Part shown: positions 18,183-29,407 of the stretch, in pieces
Layout: every line of letters starts with the position of its first letter
Numbering within the stretch: the stretch's first letter is position 1
Assembly (NCBI GenBank): GCA_000720535.1
Contig: JOAZ01000002.1
Coordinates: 186,001 to 250,000, forward strand
Direction of reading: 5' to 3'
Origin: Streptomyces halstedii
GTDB lineage: Bacteria; Actinomycetota; Actinomycetes; Streptomycetales; Streptomycetaceae
Length of the DNA stretch: 64,000 bases
The notes under the pieces: model-generated
What the model was told of the DNA's origin: nothing
The model's database searches: none
Seen by the model: only the letters and a program-made list of their open reading frames with translations
Position numbers and translations under genes: made by a program

Positions 18183-19378
18183 CCGACCACGCCGGAACCG
18201 GCCACGCCGAGCTGACCGCGTCGTTCACCGCGCTGTACGGACACGCCCCCGAGGGAGTCTGGGCAGCACCCGGACGAGTGAACCTGATCGGTGAGTACAC
18301 CGACTTCAACGACGGCTTCGTCATGCCGCTCGCCCTGCCGCACGCCGCGCGGGCGGCCGTGGCCCGCCGCACCGACGGCGAACTGCGCCTGCACTCCACC
18401 GACGTACCGGGCGGTGTCGTCTCCCTGCGCGTCGAGGAGCTGGCCCCGCGCTCCGGCCACGGCTGGGCCGCCTACCCGGCCGGAGTGGTGTGGGCGCTGC
18501 GCGAGGCCGGGCACCCGGTCACCGGCGCGGACATCGAGCTGACCTCGACCGTCCCGGTCGGCGCCGGGCTCTCCTCCTCCGCCGCCCTCGAAGTCGTCAC
18601 CGCCCTCGCTCTGAACGACCTCTTCGAACTGGGCCTGAGCGCCCCGGAGCTGGCCGTCCTCGGACAGCGCGCGGAGAACGACTTCGTCGGCGTGCCGTGC
18701 GGGGTCATGGACCAGATGGCCTCGGCCTGCTGCACCGAGGGCCACGCCCTGTACCTCGACACCCGCGACCTCACCCAGCGCCAGGTGCCCTTCGACCTGG
18801 CCGCGCACGGTCTGCGGCTGCTGGTCGTGGACACCCGCGTCAAGCACTCGCTGGGCGACGGCGCGTACGCGGAGCGGCGGGCCGGCTGCGAGGCGGGCGC
18901 GCGGGCGCTGGGCATACCCACCCTGCGTGATCTGCCGTACGACGGTCTGGGCGACGCGCTCGCCGCGCTGGAGGCGGCGGGCGTGGACGAGTCCGTCGTG
19001 CGCTACGTCCGCCATGTGGTGAGCGACAACCACCGGGTGGAGCGGGTCATCGAACTGCTCGACTCCGGTGACGTACGGGCGGCGGGCCCGGTGCTCGACG
19101 ACGGGCACCGCTCGCTCCGCGACGACCTGCGGGTCTCCTGCCCCGAGCTGGACCTGGTGGTCTCGGCGGCGGGCGCGGCCGGGGCGCTCGGTGCCCGGAT
19201 GACCGGCGGCGGCTTCGGCGGCTCCGCGATCGTACTGGTGGAGGACTCGGCGGCGGACACCGTCACCAAGGCCGTGACGGAGGCGTTCACCTCGGCCGGA
19301 CACGCCGCCCCAGGAGTCTTCCCCGCAGTCCCCTCGGCCGGTGCCCGGCGTCTGGTTCCGGCTGGTCCAGCCGCTTGA
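18179..19378 (+). CDS. galK: Galactokinase GalK
   Basis: GHMP kinase that phosphorylates galactose at C1. The galactokinase signature [19 protein letters not shown] is near residue 35, the ATP loop [15 protein letters not shown] near residue 125, and [16 protein letters not shown] in the C-terminal part. The ATG at 18179 overlaps the galE stop (ATGA), and GAGGAAA lies about a dozen bases upstream. The last 92 bases overlap a convergent acetyltransferase gene on the other strand. Length is 399 residues, close to other Streptomyces GalK proteins. Confidence 0.96.
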   Translation: MTDHAGTGHAELTASFTALYGHAPEGVWAAPGRVNLIGEYTDFNDGFVMPLALPHAARAAVARRTDGELRLHSTDVPGGVVSLRVEELAPRSGHGWAAYPAGVVWALREAGHPVTGADIELTSTVPVGAGLSSSAALEVVTALALNDLFELGLSAPELAVLGQRAENDFVGVPCGVMDQMASACCTEGHALYLDTRDLTQRQVPFDLAAHGLRLLVVDTRVKHSLGDGAYAERRAGCEAGARALGIPTLRDLPYDGLGDALAALEAAGVDESVVRYVRHVVSDNHRVERVIELLDSGDVRAAGPVLDDGHRSLRDDLRVSCPELDLVVSAAGAAGALGARMTGGGFGGSAIVLVEDSAADTVTKAVTEAFTSAGHAAPGVFPAVPSAGARRLVPAGPAA

Positions 19379-19805
19379 CCAGGGTGAACTCATGGACGCC
19401 CGGCGGGTAGTCCGCGACCTCGCCGGCCACCTCGTACCCGTGCTTCCGGTAGAAGGCGGGGGCCTGGAAGTCCCAGGTCTCCAGCCGGGAGCGGGTACAG
19501 GCCCGGTCCTCGCGGGCGGTCCGCTCCGCCTGGGCGAGGAGCCGGGCCCCATGGCCCTCGCCCCGGTGCCGGGCGTCCACCCACAGCAGGTCCACATGGA
19601 GCCAGTACGCCCAGGTGCGCCCGGCCAGTCCGCCGGCCAGGGCCCCGTCCTCGTCCAGGAGCCAGACGTCCAGGGGGAGTTCGTGCTCGGCGGAAGTGGA
19701 ATGCAGGGCCCGCAGGCCGGAGGATCCGTCCCAGTCCTCGTCGTGCAGCCGACGGCCCAGCAGAATACGACGTTCCTTGTCCACTTCTGTCTCAAGACGG
19801 AACAT
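19287..19805 (-). CDS. GNAT family N-acetyltransferase
   Basis: Acetyl-CoA-dependent acyltransferase of about 172 residues. The core acetyl-CoA motif A reads LWVDARHRGEGHGARLLAQAE (R/Q-x2-G-x-G/A as RGEGHG), followed by FQAPAFYRKHGYEVAG, a typical motif B. Substrate unknown. The ATG at 19805 is preceded by AGGG at suitable distance; a GTG at 19823 is the longer alternative. The final 35 residues, after the FTLVKRLDQ strand that normally ends such proteins, are Arg/Gly-rich and lie in the galK overlap, so this tail may be recent. Confidence 0.85.
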   Translation of the reverse strand: MFRLETEVDKERRILLGRRLHDEDWDGSSGLRALHSTSAEHELPLDVWLLDEDGALAGGLAGRTWAYWLHVDLLWVDARHRGEGHGARLLAQAERTAREDRACTRSRLETWDFQAPAFYRKHGYEVAGEVADYPPGVHEFTLVKRLDQPEPDAGHRPRGLRGRLLGRRVRPR

Positions 19806-20072
19806 GAGGCACACCCTAAACACGTCGGACGGTCAGTTCTGCGAATTGCTCTCCGCCGCCCCCTACCCGCCGTACGCTGATGCACAGCACCGGTGGGGGC
19901 CGGTGCCGATTCAGGGGACGAGACAGTCGGATGCGACGCCCGGGTGGGCGCCGGCCCGGCACGGCGGCGGCCGTGCGGACCGGTCGCCTCGAACGGTCCG
20001 GGCGTCGTATCCGCGGTGGTCCGTCCACCATCGGGGCCGACCGAGCAGAGGCGCCCCAGGAGCAAACGCAGC

Positions 20073-20819
20073 ATGGGGGTGCCTGTGGCTCGTATCCGGG
20101 TTCTCGTGGTCGACGACCACCGCATCTTCGCCGAGTCGCTGGCGGCGGCCCTCGCGGCCGAACCGGACGTGGACGTGGCCGCGGCGGGCAGCGGGCCCGC
20201 CGCCCTGCGGTGTCTGGAACGCGCGGCCGCCGAGAACCGGCACTACGACGTGATGCTGGTCGACGCGGATCTGGGCGCGGCCGCCCCCGGCGCGCGCGCC
20301 CCGGCCGCACCGGACCGCAACACCCCGGTGGACGGCATCTCGCTGGTGGCCGGGGTGCGGGTCAGCAGGCCCTCGGTCCGTACGGTGGTGCTCGCCGAGA
20401 AGGACGACCCGGCCCGCGCCGCGCTGGCGCTCCAGGCCGGCGCGTCGGGCTGGGTCGCCAAGGACTGCTCCCTGCAACGCCTGCTGGCGGTCATCCGGGG
20501 GGTGCTGCGCGACGAGACGCATCTGCCGCCCGCGCTGCTCACCGGGGTGCTGCGGGAGCTGACCACCGCGCGCCGGCACCGTACCGAGAGCGAGCAGCTG
20601 GTGGAGTCGCTGACCCCGCGTGAGCGAGAGGTGCTGCGCTGCATGGTCGCGGGGCTCGGCCGGAAGGCGGTCGCGGAGCGGCTCTTCCTCTCCCCGCACA
20701 CGGTGCGCACCCATATGCAGAACGTCCTGGGCAAGCTGGGGGTGCACTCGACGCTGGCCGCCGTGGCCCTGGCCCGCCGGGCGGGGGTCGGCCCGGTCGC
20801 CCTGGGGGCCGCCCCGTGA
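20073..20819 (+). CDS. LuxR-family (NarL-type) response regulator
   Basis: Receiver domain (about 8-140) and LuxR DNA-binding domain (about 180-245). The acidic pair is Asp14/Asp15 (LVVDDHR), the phospho-acceptor is Asp64 (YDVMLVDADLG), and the conserved Lys is in GWVAKD. An Ala/Pro-rich insertion (GAAAPGARAPAAPDRNTP) sits just after the acceptor, lengthening the loop. The HTH reads LTPREREVLRCMVAGLGRKAVAERLFLSPHTVRTH. AGGAG about ten bases before the ATG supports the start. No histidine kinase is adjacent. The first seven residues of the receiver resemble those of the degenerate regulator at 12.5 kb. Length is 248 residues. Confidence 0.9.
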   Translation: MGVPVARIRVLVVDDHRIFAESLAAALAAEPDVDVAAAGSGPAALRCLERAAAENRHYDVMLVDADLGAAAPGARAPAAPDRNTPVDGISLVAGVRVSRPSVRTVVLAEKDDPARAALALQAGASGWVAKDCSLQRLLAVIRGVLRDETHLPPALLTGVLRELTTARRHRTESEQLVESLTPREREVLRCMVAGLGRKAVAERLFLSPHTVRTHMQNVLGKLGVHSTLAAVALARRAGVGPVALGAAP

Positions 20820-20860
20820 TCCGTGGTGGATCGGCGCGCGGCGTCAGAGGGCGGCGGCAC

Positions 20861-20886
20861 CCCCCACGCCGTCCAGGCCGTGGGGG
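20861..20886. terminator. Bidirectional hairpin between regulator and tamR
   Basis: CCCCCACG and CGTGGGGG, an eight-base stem with a ten-base loop, lies between two converging genes. No T-tract is present. The rest of 20820-20990 shows no gene. Confidence 0.55.
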
Positions 20887-20990
20887 AGCGTCGCCCAGCG
20901 GACGTCCGCGTACGGGATGTGGTCGGGCGTTCCGGCAACGCGGAGAGCCGTAGCTGTCGTCGTGCGCCCGCCAGGGTTACGGGGCGGCCC

Positions 20991-21488
20991 TCAGCCGGGG
21001 ATGTTGTCGAACGGGGCGGTCAGCCGGCGTAGCAGACCGGCCAGTTCGGAGCGCTGCCGGCCGGAGAGCTCGCCCAGGATGGCGCGCTCCTGGTCGAGCA
21101 GGCCGGCCAACGACTGGTCGGCCTTGTCACGGCCCTCGGCGGTCAGCCGGACGAGCACCCCGCGGCGGTCGCTCGGATCGGGCAGCCGTTCGACCAGGTT
21201 CTTCTTGGTGAGCCGGTCGATGCGGTTGGTCATGGTGCCCGAGGTGACGAGCGTCTGCGTGAGGAGCTGGCCGGGGGAGAGCTGGTACGGCGCGCCGGCG
21301 CGGCGCAGCGACGTCAGGACGTCGAACTCCCAGGGCTCCAGTTCGTGCTCCGCGAAGGCGATCCTGCGGGCCCTGTCGAGGTGGCGGGCCAGGCGGGAGA
21401 CACGGCTGAGGACCTCAAGCGGTTCCACGTCGAGGTCCGGGCGCTCTCGGCGCCATGCAGCGACCAGCCGGTCGACCTCGTCCTCCAT
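20991..21488 (-). CDS. tamR: MarR-family regulator, TamR-like
   Basis: Winged-helix MarR regulator of 165 residues. The N-terminal helix is MEDEVDRLVAAWRRERPDLD, the recognition region is QTLVTSGTMTNRIDRLTKKNLVERLPDPSDRRGV (helix plus wing), and the C-terminal helices carry dimerisation. In S. coelicolor the protein at this position, divergent from a trans-aconitate methyltransferase gene, is TamR, which responds to citrate-type ligands. The same arrangement is present here. ATG 21488 has no Shine-Dalgarno; AGTGTA at 21496-21501 (TACACT on the coding strand) is seven bases upstream, suggesting a leaderless message. Confidence 0.88.
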   Translation of the reverse strand: MEDEVDRLVAAWRRERPDLDVEPLEVLSRVSRLARHLDRARRIAFAEHELEPWEFDVLTSLRRAGAPYQLSPGQLLTQTLVTSGTMTNRIDRLTKKNLVERLPDPSDRRGVLVRLTAEGRDKADQSLAGLLDQERAILGELSGRQRSELAGLLRRLTAPFDNIPG

Positions 21489-21495
21489 ACCGATC

Positions 21496-21501
21496 AGTGT
21501 A
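21496..21501 (-). promoter_or_regulatory. -10 element of tamR, leaderless
   Basis: Reads TACACT on the minus strand, seven bases before the ATG at 21488. It lies 24 bases from the first TamR-like operator, so bound TamR would cover the upstream promoter region. Confidence 0.4.
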
Positions 21502-21524
21502 GAGGGTCCCTCGACATGAAGTCT

Positions 21525-21552
21525 CTTGATTTCGAGTATCTTGACATCGAAA
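21525..21552. promoter_or_regulatory. Two TamR-like operators between tamR and tam
   Basis: CTTGATTTCGAG (21525-21536) and CTTGACATCGAAA (21540-21552) are near-palindromic copies of CTTGA-N2-TCGAR with start points 15 bases apart. A partial third copy (TCGACATGAA) is at 21511. The spacing and position in the divergent gap fit MarR-type autoregulation and control of tam. Confidence 0.6.
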
Positions 21553-21574
21553 CAAGGCTGGTGATGCTGGAACC

Positions 21575-22369
21575 ATGACCTCACCCGTCTGGGACCCTCA
21601 GCAGTATCTCCGCCACGCCGACCACCGCACCCGCCCTTTCCACGATCTGCTGGCCCGTGTCGGCCCCCTGCCGCACCCCGCCCCACGCATCGCGGACCTC
21701 GGCTGCGGCGCGGGCAACGCCACCACTCTCCTCGCCGCACGCTGGCCAGGTGCCCGCGTCACCGGCTACGACAACTCCCCCGGAATGCTGGAGCGGGCCC
21801 GCGCCCACACCGGACCCGGCCTCGACTTCGCCGAGGCCGACGCCTCGACCTGGACACCCGGCGAGACGTACGACCTGATCGTCTCCAACGCGCTGCTCCA
21901 GTGGGTGCCGGACCACACCGCGCTCTTCCCCCGCTGGCTGGACGCCCTCGCCCCCGGCGGCATCCTCGCCTTCCAGGTCCCCGGCAACTTCGACGCCCCC
22001 AGCCACACCCTGATGCGCGAGCTGGCCGCGTCACCCCTCTGGCGCGACCGGCTGGGCGGGGTGCTGCGCCACGGCGACGCGGTGGACACCCCTGCGGACT
22101 ACCTCGCCCACCTCACCGGCCTCGGCTGCGAGGCCGACGTCTGGGAGACCACCTATCTGCACCTCCTGACGGGCGAGGACCCCGTCCTGGACTGGGTGAA
22201 GGGAACCGGGCTGCGCCCCGTACTCACCGCCCTGGCCGACGACCCCGAAGCCCGCGACGCCTTCGTCGCCACCTACCGCGACCTGCTGCGCACCGCCTAC
22301 CCGCCGGGCCCGCACGGCACGGTGCTGCCCTTCCGCCGCGTCTTCGCGGTGGCCCGCACCCCCGAGTAG
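21575..22369 (+). CDS. tam: Trans-aconitate 2-methyltransferase Tam
   Basis: SAM-dependent methyltransferase of 264 residues that esterifies trans-aconitate, a spontaneous isomer that inhibits aconitase. SAM motif I is IADLGCGAGNATTLLAARWP (about 39-58), followed by VTGYDNSPGMLERA, then the Tam-type SNALLQWVPDH and GGILAFQVPGNFDAPSH. The C-terminal part includes DWVKGTGLRPVL and ends in LPFRRVFAVA, both typical. It is divergent from tamR with two candidate operators in between. The ATG is preceded only by a weak CTGGA, so the ribosome site is unusual. Confidence 0.92.
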   Translation: MTSPVWDPQQYLRHADHRTRPFHDLLARVGPLPHPAPRIADLGCGAGNATTLLAARWPGARVTGYDNSPGMLERARAHTGPGLDFAEADASTWTPGETYDLIVSNALLQWVPDHTALFPRWLDALAPGGILAFQVPGNFDAPSHTLMRELAASPLWRDRLGGVLRHGDAVDTPADYLAHLTGLGCEADVWETTYLHLLTGEDPVLDWVKGTGLRPVLTALADDPEARDAFVATYRDLLRTAYPPGPHGTVLPFRRVFAVARTPE

Positions 22370-22377
22370 TGCCCCGG

Positions 22378-22414
22378 CCCGGCGTCGCGCCGCGCGGGGA
22401 CGGCGGACGCCGGG
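22378..22414. terminator. Bidirectional hairpin between tam and the TetR gene
   Basis: CCCGGCGTC and GACGCCGGG form a nine-base stem around a nineteen-base loop, just after the tam stop and between convergent genes. Confidence 0.55.
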
Positions 22415-22479
22415 CGGCAACGGCGGGGCGGCGGGGCCGGTGAGCGGCCGGCGGGACACGGGAGCCGGTGGGCGGTCCG

Positions 22480-23166
22480 TCAGTTCTTGCGGTGGCCGAT
22501 CAGACGCGGCTTCGACTCCAGGTTCTCCAGACCGTGCCAGGCCAGATTCACCAGATGGGCCGCGACCTCCGCCTTCTTCGGCTTGCGGACGTCCAGCCAC
22601 CACTGCCCGGTCAGCGCCACCATCCCGACGAGGGCCTGCGCGTAGAGCGGCGCCAGCTTCGGGTCGAAGCCGCGGGCCTTGAACTCCAGGCCCAGGATGT
22701 CCTCCACCTGGGTGGCGATGTCGCTGATCAGCGACGCGAAGGTGCCCGTGGACTGGGCGACGGGGGAGTCCCGCACCAGGATGCGGAACCCGTCCGTGTA
22801 CGTCTCGATGTAGTCCAGCAGGGCGAACGCCGCCTGCTCCAGCAGCTCGCGCGGATGGCCCGCGGTCAGCGCGCCCGTCACCAGGTCGAGCAACTGGCGC
22901 ATCTCGCGGTCCACCACGACGGCGTACAGGCCCTCCTTGCCGCCGAAGTGCTCGTACACCACCGGCTTGGAGACCCCCGCGCGGGCCGCGATCTCCTCGA
23001 CCGAGGTGCCCTCGAAGCCCCGGTCCGCGAACAGGGTGCGACCGATGTCCAGCAGCTGCTCGCGGCGCTCCTTACCGGTCATCCGGACCCGCCGGGCCCG
23101 TCGGGTAGGGGAAGTCCTGCTCTTCTCGCCGTTGCTGCTTGAGTCGGTGACCACGTCCTCAATCAT
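22480..23166 (-). CDS. TetR-family regulator coupled to a fatty-acid desaturase
   Basis: TetR/AcrR regulator of about 228 residues. The DNA-binding helix-turn-helix is FEGTSVEEIAARAGVSKPVVYEHFGGKEGLY, about residues 53-82. The ligand domain contains LDYIETYTDGFRILVRDSP and VGMVALTGQWWLDV. The gene overlaps the desaturase stop by four bases (ATGA) and is read from the same promoter. Such regulators in actinobacteria sense acyl-CoA or fatty-acid state and repress the desaturase. A candidate operator lies upstream of the desaturase at 24200-24224. A GTG a few codons in is an alternative start. Confidence 0.9.
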   Translation of the reverse strand: MIEDVVTDSSSNGEKSRTSPTRRARRVRMTGKERREQLLDIGRTLFADRGFEGTSVEEIAARAGVSKPVVYEHFGGKEGLYAVVVDREMRQLLDLVTGALTAGHPRELLEQAAFALLDYIETYTDGFRILVRDSPVAQSTGTFASLISDIATQVEDILGLEFKARGFDPKLAPLYAQALVGMVALTGQWWLDVRKPKKAEVAAHLVNLAWHGLENLESKPRLIGHRKN

Positions 23167-24149
23167 GCCGGGTCGGCGCCCACGGGCTTGCGGCGGGAGG
23201 CCATACGCGAGGCGTCCGGCCAGCGCACGTCGCGCGCCCAGCCCGCCTGCTCGAACCAGCGGATCAGCCGGGCGCTGGAATCGATCTGGCCGCGCAGCAC
23301 CCCGTGCCGGGCGCACGTCGGGTCCGCGTGGTGCAGGTTGTGCCAGGACTCGCCGCACGAGAGGACCGCCAGCCACCACACGTTGCCCGAGCGGTCACGG
23401 GACTTGAAGGGGCGCTTGCCGACCGCGTGGCAGATGGAGTTGATCGACCAGGTCACGTGGTGCAGCAGGGCCACCCGGACCAGCGAACCCCAGAAGAACG
23501 CGGTGAACGCGCCCCACCAGGACATCGTCACCAGCCCGCCGACCAGCGGCGGGATCGCCAGCGAGAGGACCGTGAAGCTCACGAAGTGGCGGGAGATCGC
23601 GCGGATCGCGGGGTCCTTGACCAGGTCCGGCGCGTACTTCTGCTGCGGTGTCTGCTCCTCGTTGAACATCCAGCCGATGTGGGCCCACCACAGGCCCTTG
23701 AGGAGGGCCGGGAGGTCGTCGCCGAACCGCCACGGCGAGTGCGGGTCGCCCTCGGCGTCGGAGAAGCGGTGGTGCTTGCGGTGGTCGGCCACCCAGCGCA
23801 CCAGCGGGCCCTCCACCGCCATGGAGCCCGCGACCGCCAGGGCGAGGCGCAGCGGCCGTTTCGCCTTGAAGGAGCCGTGCGTGAAGTAGCGGTGGAAGCC
23901 GATCGTCACCCCGTGGCAGCCGAGGTAGTACATGAAGACCATCAGGGACAGGTCCAGCCAGCTCACACCGCGGCCCCAGGCCAGAGGCACCGCGGCGACC
24001 AGGGCCGCGAAGGGCACCACGATGAACAGCAGCAGCGCGATCTGCTCGATCGAACGCTTGTTGTCTCCGCCGAGTGTGCCGGAGGAGGGTGCGGGATCGG
24101 GGACGGCGGACGGCAGGCCGTCGTCGAGTACATCGGGGCTGGTGGTCAT
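23163..24149 (-). CDS. Acyl-CoA delta-9 type fatty-acid desaturase
   Basis: Membrane di-iron desaturase that puts a cis double bond into acyl chains for membrane fluidity. The three histidine boxes are HRYFTH (residues 86-91), HRKHH (123-127) and SWHNLHHADP (about 272-281). Four hydrophobic helices lie in the expected pairs (about 37-57, 67-85, 180-200, 205-225). The N-terminal 30 residues are Pro/Asp-rich. Length is 328 residues. GGGGGA lies about a dozen bases before the ATG. The gene heads a two-gene unit with its TetR regulator. Confidence 0.95.
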   Translation of the reverse strand: MTTSPDVLDDGLPSAVPDPAPSSGTLGGDNKRSIEQIALLLFIVVPFAALVAAVPLAWGRGVSWLDLSLMVFMYYLGCHGVTIGFHRYFTHGSFKAKRPLRLALAVAGSMAVEGPLVRWVADHRKHHRFSDAEGDPHSPWRFGDDLPALLKGLWWAHIGWMFNEEQTPQQKYAPDLVKDPAIRAISRHFVSFTVLSLAIPPLVGGLVTMSWWGAFTAFFWGSLVRVALLHHVTWSINSICHAVGKRPFKSRDRSGNVWWLAVLSCGESWHNLHHADPTCARHGVLRGQIDSSARLIRWFEQAGWARDVRWPDASRMASRRKPVGADPA

Positions 24150-24199
24150 AGGGGAGTCCCCCGTGAGGTGAGGAAATATGACGGTATGACCGGGCTACG

Positions 24200-24224
24200 C
24201 TTCCGTAACCTACGGCAACGTAAG
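24200..24224. promoter_or_regulatory. 25-bp imperfect palindrome, candidate TetR operator
   Basis: The sequence matches its own reverse complement at 16 of 25 positions in the pattern CTTNCGTNNCCNNNGGNNACGNAAG. It lies 51 bases upstream of the desaturase start, within the 370-base gap to ppc. It is the only extended palindrome in that gap and would fit autoregulation by the downstream TetR protein. Confidence 0.6.
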
Positions 24225-24519
24225 TATGGCAGCGAAACCACCCGCGACACGAGACCGCCCACGCCACCACCCCGGTGACACCCACCCCTGGCCCCACCGT
24301 GAACCACTCCCCAGGGCTGCCCACACGCCCGTCCCCCGGCCACCTATCCTGGGAGGGTCGGACAGCGCGGTCCGCACTCTGCGTTCACCCGGGGTGGCGT
24401 GAGTACCGCGACGACCCCGGACCCCTGTGACAGACGTGCTCACCGGTCTCCCGCCGCCACCTTCCAGGGAGACGCTTACGCGACGCACCTCTTCCCACCA
24501 CTGCAAGGAGCCGCACACT
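24225..24519 (+). other. Non-coding gap upstream of ppc
   Basis: No gene is seen. A TATCCT -10-like hexamer lies at 24345-24350, which would give a leader of about 160 bases before ppc. No strong hairpin or riboswitch-like structure is apparent. Confidence 0.4.
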
Positions 24520-27249
<2,730 letters not shown>

Positions 27250-27282
27250 CCCGCACCCGGAACACCCGCGGGCGCGGTCCTG

Positions 27283-27753
27283 TCACAGCGCGAAGAACGT
27301 CGCCGCCAGCAGGACCGCCCCCGCGGCCCCCGTGCCCCACGCCGTCCGCGTCAGCCGCAGACCCCCCGCGATCAGCAGCGACGCCAGCACCAGCGCACCG
27401 CCCAACGGCACCCAGGCGTGCAGGAACCCCGGCACCCCGGTCCGCACCACCTCTCCGGTCCCCGGCTTCACCACCACCGGGAAGCGGTCACCCTTGCGCA
27501 CCGCCACGGACCGCTCGATCGTCACCCCGGACCGCCGCTCCGACTGGGCGTCCGGCGCGAACGACCCCGTACACATGTCCTCGCCGCACCCCGTCACCGA
27601 CATCGTCCCGTGCTCACGGCCCTTGGCCAGCACGATGTGGTGCGCGGTCTCCCACGACGCCCACACCCCCGCCACGAGCAGCAACAGGACGACACAGCCG
27701 GCCGCGAACGTACGGCCGTGGTCCAACAGCCGGTGGGACGTGCTCCGCTTCAT
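27283..27753 (-). CDS. Small membrane protein with an outer loop domain
   Basis: 156 residues with three hydrophobic segments: about 16-33 (FAAGCVVLLLLVAGVW), about 113-128 (VPLGGALVLASLLIAG) and 137-156. Between the first and second lies a polar domain of about 80 residues, with two cysteines (GCGEDMCTG) and a beta-rich RKGDRFPVVVKPGTGEVV. This plan resembles DUF3592-type proteins, but I am not sure of the family. The ribosome site is not obvious. Function unknown; it stands between ppc and pth. Confidence 0.7.
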   Translation of the reverse strand: MKRSTSHRLLDHGRTFAAGCVVLLLLVAGVWASWETAHHIVLAKGREHGTMSVTGCGEDMCTGSFAPDAQSERRSGVTIERSVAVRKGDRFPVVVKPGTGEVVRTGVPGFLHAWVPLGGALVLASLLIAGGLRLTRTAWGTGAAGAVLLAATFFAL

Positions 27754-27828
27754 GGGGGCAGATCTTTGGCGAGAGCCGGACCCTTGGTCAACTCGTGGCC
27801 GGAAAACACCCAGGAAGCGACAGGAATG

Positions 27829-28422
27829 TCAGGAGTTGTACGCCGACTGCGCCCGCTCCAGCCCGTCCGCCACCAACGACTCCACCGCGTCCGCCGCCCG
27901 GTCCACCAGATAGGCCAGCTCCTTGCGCTCGGCGGACGAGAAATCCTTCAGCACGAAGTCCGCCACCTGCATCCGGCCCGGCGGCCGGCCGATCCCGAAC
28001 CGCACCCGGTGGTAGTCCGGACCCATCGCCTTCGTCATCGACTTCAGCCCGTTGTGCCCGTTGTCGCCGCCGCCCCGCTTCAACCGCAGCGTCCCGTAGT
28101 CGATGTCCAACTCGTCGTGCACCGCCAGCACATGATCCGTGGGCACCTTGTAGAAGTCCCGCAGCGCCGTCACCGGCCCACCTGACAGGTTCATGTACGA
28201 CATCGGCTTCACCAGGACCACCCGGCGGCTCAGCGGACCCGGCGGACCCATCCGCCCCTCCACCACCTGGGCCTGCGCCTTCTGCGCCCGTTTGAACGTC
28301 CCGCCGATCCGCGTCGCCAGCAGATCGGCGACCATGAACCCGACGTTGTGCCGGTTCGCCGCGTACTCGGGGCCGGGATTGCCGAGGCCCACGATCAGCC
28401 AGGGGTCGGTGGCGTCGGACAT
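27829..28422 (-). CDS. pth: Peptidyl-tRNA hydrolase Pth
   Basis: Releases peptides from tRNAs that fall off the ribosome. The N-terminal motif [21 protein letters not shown] contains the catalytic His25 (from RHNVG) and neighbouring Asn. [11 protein letters not shown] and the HDELDIDYG motif (catalytic Asp) follow, then GHNGLKSM. The 197-residue length is normal. AGGAGA lies eight bases before the ATG. It follows rplY on the same strand with a 178-base gap holding a short tandem repeat; the rplY-pth order is typical of Streptomyces. Confidence 0.96.
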   Translation of the reverse strand: MSDATDPWLIVGLGNPGPEYAANRHNVGFMVADLLATRIGGTFKRAQKAQAQVVEGRMGPPGPLSRRVVLVKPMSYMNLSGGPVTALRDFYKVPTDHVLAVHDELDIDYGTLRLKRGGGDNGHNGLKSMTKAMGPDYHRVRFGIGRPPGRMQVADFVLKDFSSAERKELAYLVDRAADAVESLVADGLERAQSAYNS

Positions 28423-28501
28423 CTGCGTTCGGTCTCCTCGCGCATGGGACGGACAAACAGCGGAACGGCTCGCACAGCGCACACGCGCGCACCGCGACAA
28501 C

Positions 28502-28539
28502 GGATCGGACAGCGGAAAACGGATCGGACAGCGAAAAAC
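28502..28539. repeat. 19-bp tandem repeat between rplY and pth
   Basis: Two adjacent copies of GGATCGGACAGCGGAAAAC, one mismatch apart, in the 178-base gap 28423-28600. No hairpin is formed. This could be a slippage duplication or a protein site. Confidence 0.7.
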
Positions 28540-28600
28540 GGGGCGGCGCAACCCCCGTGAGGGACACGCCACCCCGTCAGTCAAGCAGGTGCGGCGAGGC

Positions 28601-29179
28601 TCAGGCCTCTTCGCCCTCGCCGTCCTCGTCGGACGGCTCGGCCTGCGCGGTGACGACCGACAGCACGACGGCCTCCGGGTCGTCCACCAGCACCGAACCG
28701 GTGGGCAGCGGGATGTCCTTGGCGAAGACCGACTGACCGGCGTCCATGCCCTGGACGGAGACCGTCACGGACTCGGGGATGTTGGTCGCCTCGGCCTGCA
28801 CGCGCAGCGTGTTCATGACGTACTCAAGCAGGTTCGAACCCGGGGCCAGCGCGCCCTCGACGTGCACGGCGATCTCGACGTCCACCTTCTCGCCGCGCTT
28901 CACGGTGAGCAGGTCGACGTGCTCGATGTCACCGCGGAGCGGGTTGCGCTGCACGGCCTTCGGGATGACCAGCGCGTCCTTGCCGTCGATCTCCAGACCG
29001 ATCAGGACGTTCGCGGTACGCAGCGCCAGCAGCAGGTCGTGGCCCGGCAGCGTGATGTGGACCGGCTCGGCGCCGTGGCCGTAGACCACGCCGGGAACCT
29101 GGTTGGCACGACGGATACGGCGGGCGGCGCCCTTGCCGAACTCGGTACGGGCCTCGGTGGCGAGCTTGATCTCGGCCAT
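28601..29179 (-). CDS. rplY: 50S ribosomal protein L25/CTC
   Basis: 192-residue 5S-rRNA-binding protein of the long CTC type. The N-terminal L25 domain (about 1-95) starts [20 protein letters not shown] and includes [12 protein letters not shown] and [12 protein letters not shown]. The C-terminal TL5-like beta domain (about 96-180) includes [19 protein letters not shown]. The acidic tail is [17 protein letters not shown] seven bases before the ATG supports the start. It is downstream of prs on the same strand. Confidence 0.95.
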   Translation of the reverse strand: MAEIKLATEARTEFGKGAARRIRRANQVPGVVYGHGAEPVHITLPGHDLLLALRTANVLIGLEIDGKDALVIPKAVQRNPLRGDIEHVDLLTVKRGEKVDVEIAVHVEGALAPGSNLLEYVMNTLRVQAEATNIPESVTVSVQGMDAGQSVFAKDIPLPTGSVLVDDPEAVVLSVVTAQAEPSDEDGEGEEA

Positions 29180-29361
29180 GGTGCACTCCTCGCAAGGTGA
29201 CGAACGTTCGATGGTCACCCGGCCTACGACAGGCCTGCTACGAAGAGCGCGTCGATAACGGACCGCCGGCCCCCATGATCACTCATGAGAACGGCCTCCC
29301 TCGCCGAGCAACTCGTTGAGTCTACCCGGCGGGGAGGCCGCGCCCCAAGTGGATCACCGGT

Positions 29362-29407
29362 CCCGGGGATCAGACCGGGACCAGCCCGGGGATCAGACCG
29401 GGATCAG
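29362..29407. repeat. 23-bp tandem duplication covering the prs stop codon
   Basis: Two adjacent copies of a 23-base unit starting CCCGGGGATCAGACCGGG differ at one base. The second copy contains the prs stop (29404-29406). The rest of 29180-29403 shows no gene. Confidence 0.7.

Noticed and set aside
20823-21032. Short open frames in the gap after the 20-kb response regulator
   Set aside because: No ribosome site, and the region is occupied by a bidirectional hairpin between converging genes.
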